From DAOUBP01 sp034432655 (GTDB lineage: Bacteria; Chloroflexota; Anaerolineae; CG2-30-64-16), in contig DAOUBP010000065.1 of NCBI GenBank assembly GCA_034432655.1, positions 1 to 63,991 of the forward strand: 63,991 nt of DNA, read 5' to 3'. Positions 1 through 7,542 of this stretch are shown here, one piece after another. Position numbers and translations under genes: made by a program. Positions within the stretch are counted from its first letter, which is position 1; the number at the start of each line of letters is the position of its first letter. The notes under the pieces are model-generated. The model ran no database searches and was not told the DNA's origin. It saw only the letters and a program-made list of their open reading frames with translations.

Positions 1-35
1 GACGGGTGACGGGTGGCCGGTGGCGGCCAGGATCG

Positions 36-84
36 CCCGGCGCTGAAGTCGCCGGGCTACCGAACGGCGCCCGCTCAAGCGGGC
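36..84. repeat. Two adjacent hairpins downstream of the DUF58 gene
   Basis: Two perfect short stems lie side by side: a 7-bp stem at 36-42/50-56 and a 6-bp stem at 69-74/79-84 with a TCAA loop. They follow the stop of the minus-strand DUF58 gene. They could act as a transcript end or be copies of an interspersed palindromic element. No T-tract is visible on the minus strand, so intrinsic termination is not certain. Confidence 0.4.
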
Positions 85-115
85 CGGAATGACCACAAGC
101 AAACCACATGACCCC

Positions 116-1408
116 CTAAAAGAAACGCACCGGCCCGGGCCCCAGGCCGCTAACCGGCTGCCCCAGCGCGGCCGCCAGGTCATCGCCGTTCTTGACCAGG
201 TAGGCAGTCACACCGCTGGCCTGCAGCTCGGCCACCATGGGCTGCCAGTCCGGCGCAGGGCCAAAGGTGCGGGCGGCCAGCAACACGGCCACCCCATGCA
301 CCCCGCGCGCCCGCAGGCCGCGCAGGACCGTCACCCACCGGCTATCGGTGGAGGGCGTGATGACGATCAACGTCACATGACGGCCCAAGGCGGCACCCTC
401 TCCGGCCAGCACCTGAGCCAGCGGCACGCGGCCGCGCGCCTGGATCACCGCCAGGATCTCCAGCAGGCGGGTCAACTGGCGCTCCCCGCGATCAGGCTGC
501 ACCACCTGACGGCTGTCGGCATAGCTCAAGAAGCCCACCTCGCGATCGGATTGCAGAAAATGCTGGGCCAACGAGGCGGTGATGGTCACGCTGTATTCAA
601 CCGTGCTCGGCGGCAAGGTCAGCCGCTCGGTGCGCCGCGTCAGCCAGGGCAACAAAACGTCCTCTTCTGGCTCCTCAAACGGCGCTTCGGCATGGGCGTC
701 ACCGTACATGTCCAGGAAAAGCCACACGTCGGCCAGGGGGTCCAGCTCGAACTCCTTGGAGATGAGCCTGCCTGTGCGCGCAGTCGAAGGCCAGTGGATA
801 CGGTTAAAGCTGTCGCCCGGCACATAATCGCGCACGCCTGCCACGCTGGCGGTGATGTAGGGTGTGCGGCGGTGCATCGTCTCCCCGCCGGGCAGATAGC
901 CGGTGGGCGGGCTGAACTGGGGGATCGCCACGGTGGCCGGGGCAACCACCAGGGAGGCAGTCTGGGGGATCAGCCGGGTAAAACGAAAGATGCCCAATGG
1001 ATCGCCGCTGGTCAACGTCGTCGGCCCCAGGGTATACCGGCCCCGCCGGCGGCAGAAGGTGCGCACCTGCCAGCGGAAGGTGCTGTGGCGGCCCAGGGAG
1101 TTGACCACGCGACTGACCCGATGGCCCGGCAAAGTGGAGATATCGTAAACCTCCACCCATAACTTGGGCCAGCGGGAGTTATTGGTCAGCTCCAACACCT
1201 CCTCGAAGTACTTGCCCACCTGCGACCGCTGCGTGCGCGTGGCCCGTTTCAAGGTCAAACCGCGTTGGTTTGACCACGCCCAAAAGAGCGCCAGGGCGAT
1301 CACGCCGGACATAAAGTAGAGCAGGTTAAACGCCAGGTCACGACCGGTAGCGAGGGCGAAAACCAGCGCTGCAACCCACAGCAAGAAGATGCCCCAGGAG
1401 TGTCTCAC
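116..1408 (-). CDS. DUF58 domain membrane protein
   Basis: A 430-aa protein with two N-terminal membrane segments (about residues 8-24 and 27-45), followed by a beta-rich region and the DUF58 core (YVPGDSFNRIHWPSTAR, about residues 195-211). DUF58 proteins have a von Willebrand A-like fold and are nearly always encoded next to a MoxR AAA+ ATPase, thought to work together as a chaperone-like pair for assembly of cell-surface or metal-binding complexes. The GTG start at 1408 has GGAG six bases upstream. The MoxR gene ends 21 bp upstream, so the two form an operon. The biochemical role of the family is still unclear; the substrate cannot be read from the sequence. Confidence 0.9.
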   Translation of the reverse strand: MRHSWGIFLLWVAALVFALATGRDLAFNLLYFMSGVIALALFWAWSNQRGLTLKRATRTQRSQVGKYFEEVLELTNNSRWPKLWVEVYDISTLPGHRVSRVVNSLGRHSTFRWQVRTFCRRRGRYTLGPTTLTSGDPLGIFRFTRLIPQTASLVVAPATVAIPQFSPPTGYLPGGETMHRRTPYITASVAGVRDYVPGDSFNRIHWPSTARTGRLISKEFELDPLADVWLFLDMYGDAHAEAPFEEPEEDVLLPWLTRRTERLTLPPSTVEYSVTITASLAQHFLQSDREVGFLSYADSRQVVQPDRGERQLTRLLEILAVIQARGRVPLAQVLAGEGAALGRHVTLIVITPSTDSRWVTVLRGLRARGVHGVAVLLAARTFGPAPDWQPMVAELQASGVTAYLVKNGDDLAAALGQPVSGLGPGPVRFF

Positions 1409-1429
1409 TCAAAACTCCGGCCAAGCAAC

Positions 1430-2392
1430 TCAGCGCGCGCGCAACCGCGTCCCCGGCACAGGGACCGATGCAGCGATCTGTTCCACCACCGCGCGCGCTT
1501 CCACGTTCTTGATGCGGGCAGAGGGGCTGATGATCAGGCGATGGGCGAAGGTGGCTTCCAACAACGCCTTCACGTCATCGGGGATCACATAGGTGCGGCC
1601 TTGCAGGGCGGCATAGGCCCGAGCAGCTTTGAACAGCGACAGGCTGCCGCGCGGGCTGACCCCCAGGTAGATATCCGGGTGCCGCCGCGTCGCGTTCGCC
1701 AGGTCTACGATGTATTCCTTGATGAGATCGTCGGCGTACACCTGCTTCACAGCCTCTTGCGCGGCTTGCAATTCCTGCAGAGAGACCACCTGCCCGATAT
1801 CCTGCAAAGGATGGTGGTCACGCTGCGACTCCAGCACGCGCATCTCATCGGCCGGAGACGGATACCCCAGGCTGATCCGCATCATGAAGCGGTCAATTTG
1901 CGCTTCGGGCAGGGGGAAGGTGCCCTCGTATTCGATGGGGTTTTGCGTCGCCAACACCAGGAACGGCCGCTCCATCGGGTAGGTGACCCCATCCACGGTC
2001 ACCTGGCGCTCTTCCATCGCCTCGAGGAGGGCAGATTGCGTCTTGGGGGTGGCCCGGTTGATCTCGTCGGCCAGGACGATCTGGGCCATGACAGGGCCAG
2101 GCCGGAACTCGAACTCGCGCGTCTTCTGGTTGAACACCGAGACACCGGTCACATCGCTGGGCAGCATGTCTGGGGTGAACTGCAGGCGGCGGAACGAGCA
2201 GCCGATGGATTTCGCAATAGCTCGGGCCAACATCGTCTTGCCGACGCCGGGCACATCCTCGATGAGCAGGTGCCCTTCGCACAACAAGGCGATGAGGGTC
2301 CGCTCCACCTCACGGCGCTTGCCGATGATCACCTTCTCGACGTTTTGCACGACCCGTTCTGCCAGCGCCGTGATGGTTTGAATGTTGTCCAT
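1430..2392 (-). CDS. MoxR-family AAA+ ATPase
   Basis: A 320-aa AAA+ ATPase of the MoxR/RavA class. Walker A is IEDVPGVGKT (about residues 44-53), Walker B is VLADEINRATPK (about 106-117), and the sensor region reads ATQNPIEYEGTFPLPEAQ with the family's arginine-rich C-terminal lid. The frame stays open upstream to 2590, but the ATG at 2392 is chosen because it gives the usual family length and has a promoter 55 bp upstream on the same strand. Predicted to act with the downstream DUF58 protein in ATP-driven maturation of unknown clients. Confidence 0.92.
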   Translation of the reverse strand: MDNIQTITALAERVVQNVEKVIIGKRREVERTLIALLCEGHLLIEDVPGVGKTMLARAIAKSIGCSFRRLQFTPDMLPSDVTGVSVFNQKTREFEFRPGPVMAQIVLADEINRATPKTQSALLEAMEERQVTVDGVTYPMERPFLVLATQNPIEYEGTFPLPEAQIDRFMMRISLGYPSPADEMRVLESQRDHHPLQDIGQVVSLQELQAAQEAVKQVYADDLIKEYIVDLANATRRHPDIYLGVSPRGSLSLFKAARAYAALQGRTYVIPDDVKALLEATFAHRLIISPSARIKNVEARAVVEQIAASVPVPGTRLRAR

Positions 2393-2446
2393 GAGAGTCC
2401 TGACTCCTGATAAGCTGGATCTGCGTGAGCAAAGATAGTATACAGC

Positions 2447-2475
2447 ATTATAAACGCGGATGCTGTCTGCTACAA
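2447..2475 (-). promoter_or_regulatory. Sigma70-type promoter for moxR-DUF58
   Basis: On the minus strand a -35 element TTGTAG (2475-2470) and a consensus -10 TATAAT (2452-2447) are separated by 17 bp. Transcription would start near 2440, about 50 bases before the MoxR ATG. Confidence 0.7.
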
Positions 2476-2497
2476 TCCGAAACTGCGCTCCCCACCC

Positions 2498-2526
2498 TTG
2501 CACAGAGCACGCAAGGCGATTACAAT
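2498..2526 (+). promoter_or_regulatory. Sigma70-type promoter for the two-component operon
   Basis: TTGCAC (2498-2503) and TACAAT (2521-2526) are spaced by 17 bp, 42 bases upstream of the response regulator ATG. It is divergent from the moxR promoter, with about 20 bp between the two. Confidence 0.65.
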
Positions 2527-2567
2527 CAGCTGCACGTGGGAAATGTGTTGGGGGACAAGCATGAGCA

Positions 2568-3245
2568 ATGGCTGAACACATCCTGGTCATCGAAGATGAT
2601 CCTCAGATCGCCGATTTGTTGCGCCGGGGCCTGATCTACGAAGGGTACACTGTCACGATTGCGGGGGATGGCCCGGCCGGGCTGGCCGCGGCGCGCGATC
2701 GGCCCCCGGACTTGGTGCTGCTCGACCTGATGCTGCCCGGGATGGACGGCCTCACCGTGTGCCAGCGGTTGCGAGCCGCCAGCGACGTGCCGATCCTGAT
2801 CCTGACGGCTCGCGACGCAGTGCCGGAGCGCGTCAAGGGTCTGGATGCCGGCGCGGATGACTACGTGGTGAAGCCGTTCAGCTTCGACGAGCTGCTGGCG
2901 CGCATTCGCGCCTTGTTGCGCCGTCGCCAGCCCGCTGCCGCGCGCGAGGTGCTGCGCTTTGCCGATCTGACGTTAAACCCAGACACGCGAGAGGTGCGCC
3001 GCGGCAACCGACGCATCGAGCTGACCGCGCGCGAGTTTGAGATCCTCCAGCTTTTCATGGAACACCCGCGCCAGGTGTTGACCCGTGATACCCTCTATGA
3101 TCGCATCTGGGGCTATGACTTCGGCGGCGAGTCCAACATCATCGAGGTCTACATCCGCTATCTGCGCAGCAAGCTGGAGGAGGGCGGCGCGCCCAGGCTG
3201 ATCCAAACGGTGCGCGGGGTGGGTTACGCGCTGCGGGAAGAGTGA
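2568..3245 (+). CDS. OmpR/PhoB-type response regulator
   Basis: A 225-aa transcription factor. The receiver domain (1-115) has the acidic pair EDD near residue 9, the phospho-acceptor Asp53 in LVLLDLMLPGMDG, Thr80 and Lys102 (VKPF). The C-terminal winged helix (about 130-223) carries the usual LTAREFEILQLFMEHP and VRGVGYALR motifs. It is followed after one base by its histidine kinase. An out-of-frame ATG at 2561 precedes the start by 7 bp, but the in-frame ATG at 2568 gives the complete receiver domain. Confidence 0.95.
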   Translation: MAEHILVIEDDPQIADLLRRGLIYEGYTVTIAGDGPAGLAAARDRPPDLVLLDLMLPGMDGLTVCQRLRAASDVPILILTARDAVPERVKGLDAGADDYVVKPFSFDELLARIRALLRRRQPAAAREVLRFADLTLNPDTREVRRGNRRIELTAREFEILQLFMEHPRQVLTRDTLYDRIWGYDFGGESNIIEVYIRYLRSKLEEGGAPRLIQTVRGVGYALREE

Positions 3246-3246
3246 C

Positions 3247-4653
3247 ATGTCCATCCGCCTGCGTCTGACCCTGTGGTACACGGGCATCCTGGCGATCACG
3301 CTGATCTTGCTTGGCGCGCTGGTGTACTCGGTGGTGGGCGGCATCCTGCAGGCCAATCTGGACGACCGGCTGGCGGCCCAGGCGCAAGATGTGATCGGCC
3401 TGATCCGAGCCGAGAACGACCCATTCAGCGTGATGACTTCAGGCCGCGCCCGGCTGCCCTCCATTGATATTTTCGGCTCCCAATACTACATCCAGATCCT
3501 GCAGCTGGACGGCCGCGCCGTCCAACTTTCCGAAAACCTGCGCGGGCAGCGCCTGCCCCTGCCGGCCGACCTGATCGCCAACCTCTCCCCGGATCAGGCT
3601 CGCTACGCTACCGTGACCGTGGCGCCCAACGTCCGCCTGCGCGTCATCACCGCGCCCATCGCGCTGGCCGGCCGGCCCATCGGCATCGTGCAGGTGGCCA
3701 GCTCCCTGGCCAGCGTGGACGATGCCCTGGCCGTCGTGCGCCGTGCCCTGCTGATCGGCAGCCTGATCTCGCTGGTGTTGGCCGGGGTAGGCGGAAATGT
3801 GCTGGCCCGGGCCGCTTTGCGCCCCATCAAGGCCATCACCGAGACCGCACATCAGATCACCGACGCACGCGATCTGAGCCAACGCATCCCGGTGAGCCTG
3901 CATACCGATGAACTTGGGCGGCTGACCGACACCATCAACGACATGCTGGGCCGGCTGGAAGAAGCGTTTGAGGCCCAACAGCGCCTGGTGGCCGACGTCA
4001 GCCACGAGCTGCGCACCCCCCTCACCACCATCCAGGGCAACCTGGACCTGCTGCGGCGCGGTGCCATTGAAGACCCCGGCCTGCGCGCAGAGGCTTTGCG
4101 CGCCATCGGCGATGAGACAGCCCGGATGCGCCGGCTGGTGAGCGACTTGCTGCTGCTGGCCCAGGCCGATGCCGGCCTGCAGTTGCATCGGCAGCCTGTG
4201 GAGATGGACACGCTGCTGTTGGAGATCTATCGCCAGGCACAGGTGATGGCCGGCGATGTGACCGTGCGCCTGGGCGCCGAGGACCAGGCGGTGGTGCTGG
4301 GGGATGCAGACCGCTTGAAGCAGCTGTTGCTCAACCTGGTGGTGAACGCGCTCAAGTACACGCCGGCGGGCGGCGAGGTCACCCTCACGTTGAAGCGCAG
4401 CCACGGCTGGGTGCAGGTGACAGTGGCCGACACAGGCCTGGGCATCGCAGCCGAGGACCTGCCCCACATCTTCGATCGTTTTTATCGCGCGGATCGCAGT
4501 CGCGGCCGGTCGGGCGGCTCGGGCCTGGGCCTGTCCATCGCCCAGTGGATCGCCCAGGCGCACGGCGGCCGCATCGAGGTGGAAAGCACGGTAGGGGTAG
4601 GCAGCACCTTCACCGTCTGGTTGCCGGAGGCCAAAGATGACCCTGCACAATGA
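3247..4653 (+). CDS. Membrane sensor histidine kinase (HAMP-HisKA-HATPase)
   Basis: A 468-aa kinase. It has TM1 at about residues 13-35, an extracytoplasmic sensor of about 130 residues, TM2 at about 165-187, a HAMP linker, the dimerisation domain with phospho-accepting His253 in ADVSHELRTPL, and a catalytic ATPase domain with N box (LLNLVVNALKYTP), G1 (VADTGLGI), F box and G2 (GGSGLGLSI). It should phosphorylate the regulator encoded immediately upstream. The sensed signal is not evident. Its last 17 bp overlap the start of the next gene, suggesting translational coupling. Confidence 0.95.
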   Translation: MSIRLRLTLWYTGILAITLILLGALVYSVVGGILQANLDDRLAAQAQDVIGLIRAENDPFSVMTSGRARLPSIDIFGSQYYIQILQLDGRAVQLSENLRGQRLPLPADLIANLSPDQARYATVTVAPNVRLRVITAPIALAGRPIGIVQVASSLASVDDALAVVRRALLIGSLISLVLAGVGGNVLARAALRPIKAITETAHQITDARDLSQRIPVSLHTDELGRLTDTINDMLGRLEEAFEAQQRLVADVSHELRTPLTTIQGNLDLLRRGAIEDPGLRAEALRAIGDETARMRRLVSDLLLLAQADAGLQLHRQPVEMDTLLLEIYRQAQVMAGDVTVRLGAEDQAVVLGDADRLKQLLLNLVVNALKYTPAGGEVTLTLKRSHGWVQVTVADTGLGIAAEDLPHIFDRFYRADRSRGRSGGSGLGLSIAQWIAQAHGGRIEVESTVGVGSTFTVWLPEAKDDPAQ

Positions 4654-5173
4654 GAGCGTGCGTCCCGCCCGTCCGCCGTCGGAGCGGCGGTTGCGTGCCC
4701 TGGCGGCAGAGCTCGCCGCCCTGCTGCGCGGCGGGCCCCTCACCCTGGCCCTGGCCGAATCGTGCACGGGCGGGCTGGTCAGCAGCCTGATCACCGACGT
4801 GGCCGGCAGCTCCGAGTACTTCCTGGGCTGCGCCGTGTGCTACGCCAACCGCGCCAAAGAAGCGATTCTCGGCGTGCGCCCGGAGACGTTGCTGGCCCAT
4901 GGCGCAGTGAGCGCCGAGACTGCGGCTGAGATGGCCCAAGGCGCGCGTCGCCTCTTCGGGGCCGACCTGGGGTTGGCAGTGACGGGCATTGCGGGGCCGG
5001 GGGGTGGCTCGCCCGAGAAGCCGGTGGGCCTGGTATACATCCACCTGTCCACGCCCGAGGCCGAGATCGGGAAGCGCTTTGTCTGGGAATCCGACCGGGT
5101 GGGCAACAAGCGGCTTTCGGCAGAGGCGGCGTTACAACTGCTGGTGGATTACCTGCAGGATAGCTTCTTGTGA
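4637..5173 (+). CDS. CinA C-terminal domain protein (nicotinamide-nucleotide amidase, PncC-like)
   Basis: A 178-aa single-domain protein matching the CinA C-terminal family, which deamidates nicotinamide mononucleotide to nicotinate mononucleotide in pyridine nucleotide recycling. Family hallmarks are the LAESCTGGLVSSLIT motif near residue 38 and TGIAGPGGGSPEKPVGLVYI near 115. The N-terminal molybdopterin-binding-like half of full CinA is absent, as in E. coli PncC. It starts inside the end of the kinase gene (17-bp overlap). A functional link to the two-component system is not obvious. Confidence 0.88.
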   Translation: MTLHNESVRPARPPSERRLRALAAELAALLRGGPLTLALAESCTGGLVSSLITDVAGSSEYFLGCAVCYANRAKEAILGVRPETLLAHGAVSAETAAEMAQGARRLFGADLGLAVTGIAGPGGGSPEKPVGLVYIHLSTPEAEIGKRFVWESDRVGNKRLSAEAALQLLVDYLQDSFL

Positions 5174-5210
5174 TGCCTACATCTTCTTCAGCTAGAAACC
5201 GGAGGTGATC

Positions 5211-5489
5211 ATGACCCTGCCCGCGTTCATCAACGAACCGGTCCTGGTCCAGGCGCGTTTCCTGCCCGACGGCCGCGTGCAGCCCACAGCCTTCATCTGG
5301 CGAGAGCGCACGCGCTACATCGCCGATTGGGGGCGCGAATGGGACGAAACGGCGGACAGCATCACCTGGCACTGCTACCTGGTGCGCACGCCGAACCAGG
5401 AGACGTTTGAGCTGCGGTATGCAGCCGCGTTGGGGCAATGGCGGCTGGCACGGGCCTGGTTGCGAGAAGGCACGGAAACGCTCGGTTAA
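5211..5489 (+). CDS. Small DUF6504-like protein
   Basis: A 92-aa protein with the pattern FIWRERTRYIADWGREWDE, then a beta strand with YLVRTPNQETFELRY and GQWRLARAW. This resembles the DUF6504 family of small all-beta proteins of unknown function. An upstream in-frame GTG at 5205 overlaps the strong Shine-Dalgarno GGAGGTG, so ATG 5211 is the better start. Some of these proteins sit beside DNA-repair polymerase genes; no such neighbour occurs here. Confidence 0.6.
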   Translation: MTLPAFINEPVLVQARFLPDGRVQPTAFIWRERTRYIADWGREWDETADSITWHCYLVRTPNQETFELRYAAALGQWRLARAWLREGTETLG

Positions 5490-5566
5490 GATTGTGGGCC
5501 GCTTCTGCCGGGCGCGCATCCGCGCGGCCCGCGGCCGGGGGAGGGGGCAATGATGCGTGCGATGAT

Positions 5567-7268
5567 GCGAAATGAATTGGGTGCAGTTGCTGTTATCTCC
5601 CATTCATGGTCTAACATCGTGGCGCCTCACGTCAGGCCATAGGTGGGCAAGGGTAGCGGTTCGGCACATTTGATGGGGAGGTTCTTATGTTGTTCTTGCG
5701 CCTGGCTCTGGGTGCGATCATGCACGAAGGTGATAAACGCCTCCCAGTCGTTGTTCACTTCGATACAGCGCAGTTGCAGCAGCGCCTCGGCGCGCTCTTT
5801 GATCCAGCGCATCCCGCCACTATCGAACCGTTGGGCAATGACATAGTGGACTGCGCCTTCCACGGCTCCCGAGGAGAGCTCCAAGTCCTCCTCCCGCAAG
5901 CGCTTGTAATCCATCTTGGTCTGGCGCTTGCTCAGGTACTCTTGGATCTTCGTCAGTCGGTCTCGCTGGCTGACCCGCTTGGGGTCCAGTTGCTGAAGTT
6001 GGCGGGCCAACTCGGCCATGACTTCCGCCACCCGGCCGTCATACAGGGCCGCTTTCTGGCTTTCCACCCACGCCTGCAGTTCAGTACTGCCTTCGGGATA
6101 CAGACACTCCCCCGCTGCCCAGAGGTACTCCACCACGTGGTAGACATCAATCGTATGTTCGGCTTCCGGGAAGAACTCGCCCACATAGCGCTCCAGGTCG
6201 TTGTCGCCATCGGTCACCACCTGAATGCGCTGCCCACTCTGCCGGGTGAAGCCCCGCTTGTCCGCTTCGCGGCGGGCAATGGCCACCGCATGGCGTTTGG
6301 GGGCATAGGAAGCGTAGACGCGCTTGTTCAGGGGGCCTTCCCGGGTGCCGTCCGCACTTTGGCGCAGCGTATACATCACCACGATGGTCGCCATCTTCCC
6401 GTTCTTGGCTTTGTCACCCTTCTTCCGCCGCACCTGGCTGCCCCGGCGGTGCCGGGCGGCCCGGCCCCGGTGGCGTTGCGAGCCCGGATGCGGGTTGGCG
6501 GCCCGGCGCCCGCGGCGCTGCGCCAACTCCGCTTCGGTCGCTGTCGGCGTGGCCTTGCTATCGAACTGGATCACCAGCACTTCCCCGTCCCCGGCCGGCG
6601 CTGGCGCCTGCTCAAACCAGGCCGCCGTGTGCCGGCCCAGCCCCAAGACCAGCCCTTCGAGGCTCTCTTGGGCCGGCGACCAGTGCAGAAACAAGTTCAA
6701 GATCAGCACGGTCTGCCCGTAACTGACCTTAGTGGCGATGCGCGCCGCATAACTGCGCAGCAGCATGCTGAAGCCATCACCGCTCAACCCCAACTCGACA
6801 TCCAGGGGGTAGTACCCGCTCCCGGCGCGATACCAGTAGGTGCGTGCATAGGGCACCTTGCCAAAGCAAGTCCCCAACAGCCGCCGCTCAGGCCCTTGCC
6901 GTCTGTACCCCGGGGCGGGCCGGGGATGCGCCGCCTGAAATTGGGCTTCGCGCATGCACAGAAAGAGTTGTACCAACAGCCGTCCCAACGTCAGAACCCG
7001 TGGCACCAACTCCACCTCGAAGGCCAAGAAGGTGAGCTGCTGGCAACTCAAAACCCACGCCACCAACGTGCTCACTTCCTGCACAATGGCGGCTTTCACC
7101 TCTGCGACCGTGAGGGCACTCACCTCCGGCTGTGCCATGCCCGCTGCGGGAACGGGCCCAGTTGTGGCTTCCATAATGCCTCCTGCGCGCATTCTGGAAG
7201 CCTATTATGGCATATCTCCCCGGTGAATGCCAGGGAGATAAGGGCGTTTACACCCAAATGAATTTCGC
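5567..7268. mobile_element. Insertion sequence with imperfect terminal inverted repeats
   Basis: A single transposase gene is bounded by imperfect inverted repeats. The left end (about 5567-5601) and the reverse complement of the right end (about 7233-7268) share GCGAAAT, ATT, GGGTG and TTATCTCCC at nearly the same spacing. Length is about 1.7 kb. No clear target duplication is visible. The right end abuts the stop codon of the DUF3343 gene (TAA at 7272-7270 on the minus strand), so the element landed exactly at the end of the selenium operon. Confidence 0.75.
5627..7174 (-). CDS. Transposase, ISKra4-like
   Basis: A 515-aa DDE-type transposase. Visible elements are VIQFDSKA (about residue 215), VVTDGDNDLERYVGEFFPEA (about 325), IDVYHVVEYLW (about 347) and a C-terminal SSGAVEGAVHYVIAQRF with GMRWIKERAEALLQLR. 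The order is that of ISKra4-type enzymes, where the last acidic residue lies in the GxVE motif. ISLre2 (UPF0236) is the main alternative. An Arg/Lys-rich insert (about residues 225-260) follows the first acidic residue. The ATG at 7174 has GGAGG in front and is preferred over one 18 bp upstream. The gene is intact. Confidence 0.75.
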   Translation of the reverse strand: MEATTGPVPAAGMAQPEVSALTVAEVKAAIVQEVSTLVAWVLSCQQLTFLAFEVELVPRVLTLGRLLVQLFLCMREAQFQAAHPRPAPGYRRQGPERRLLGTCFGKVPYARTYWYRAGSGYYPLDVELGLSGDGFSMLLRSYAARIATKVSYGQTVLILNLFLHWSPAQESLEGLVLGLGRHTAAWFEQAPAPAGDGEVLVIQFDSKATPTATEAELAQRRGRRAANPHPGSQRHRGRAARHRRGSQVRRKKGDKAKNGKMATIVVMYTLRQSADGTREGPLNKRVYASYAPKRHAVAIARREADKRGFTRQSGQRIQVVTDGDNDLERYVGEFFPEAEHTIDVYHVVEYLWAAGECLYPEGSTELQAWVESQKAALYDGRVAEVMAELARQLQQLDPKRVSQRDRLTKIQEYLSKRQTKMDYKRLREEDLELSSGAVEGAVHYVIAQRFDSGGMRWIKERAEALLQLRCIEVNNDWEAFITFVHDRTQSQAQEQHKNLPIKCAEPLPLPTYGLT

Positions 7269-7269
7269 A

Positions 7270-7494
7270 TTACGGGAGCTGCCGGATATCCGCCACCTCG
7301 ACCCGGCCGGCCTCCAGCGCAGCGCGCGCCTGCTCGACCTGCGCCCAGGGGAAACGCAGCGCCATACCACAATCGCTGGAGAACTCGCGCGGGGTGGGGA
7401 TCAGCTTGACCGTCAGCCCGGCGCGCTGCAGCACCTTCTCCGCTCGCAGCGCCGCAGACGTGGTGTGGAACAACACGACGCCGTATTCGCTCAT
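7270..7494 (-). CDS. DUF3343 protein, putative Se/S carrier
   Basis: A 74-aa protein with the DUF3343 pattern: a short beta-alpha start (VVLFHTTSAALRAEKVLQRAG), then KLIPTPREFSSDCGMALRF with the invariant SSDCG cysteine near residue 42. The family is described as a putative selenium/sulfur carrier and is found in clusters with selD, yedF and a class V aminotransferase, as here. Last gene of the operon; its TAA touches the end of the neighbouring insertion sequence. Confidence 0.85.
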   Translation of the reverse strand: MSEYGVVLFHTTSAALRAEKVLQRAGLTVKLIPTPREFSSDCGMALRFPWAQVEQARAALEAGRVEVADIRQLP

Positions 7495-7542
7495 GGTGGT
7501 TCTTTCTGGCCACGAATTCGCCCGCCGCTCTTGCCGCAGGCC

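Noticed and set aside
89..1162. Long plus-strand frame opposite the DUF58 gene
   Set aside because: Gln/His/Arg-rich translation typical of the antisense of a GC-rich gene; the opposite strand encodes a recognisable family.
2561..2575. Four-codon ORF (ATG AGC AAT GGC TGA) overlapping the response regulator start
   Set aside because: Too short to distinguish from chance, no separate ribosome site; the in-frame ATG at 2568 explains the locus.
5687..7261. 524-codon plus-strand frame across the transposase
   Set aside because: Mirror of the transposase; no recognisable motifs, while the minus strand has transposase motifs and a ribosome site.
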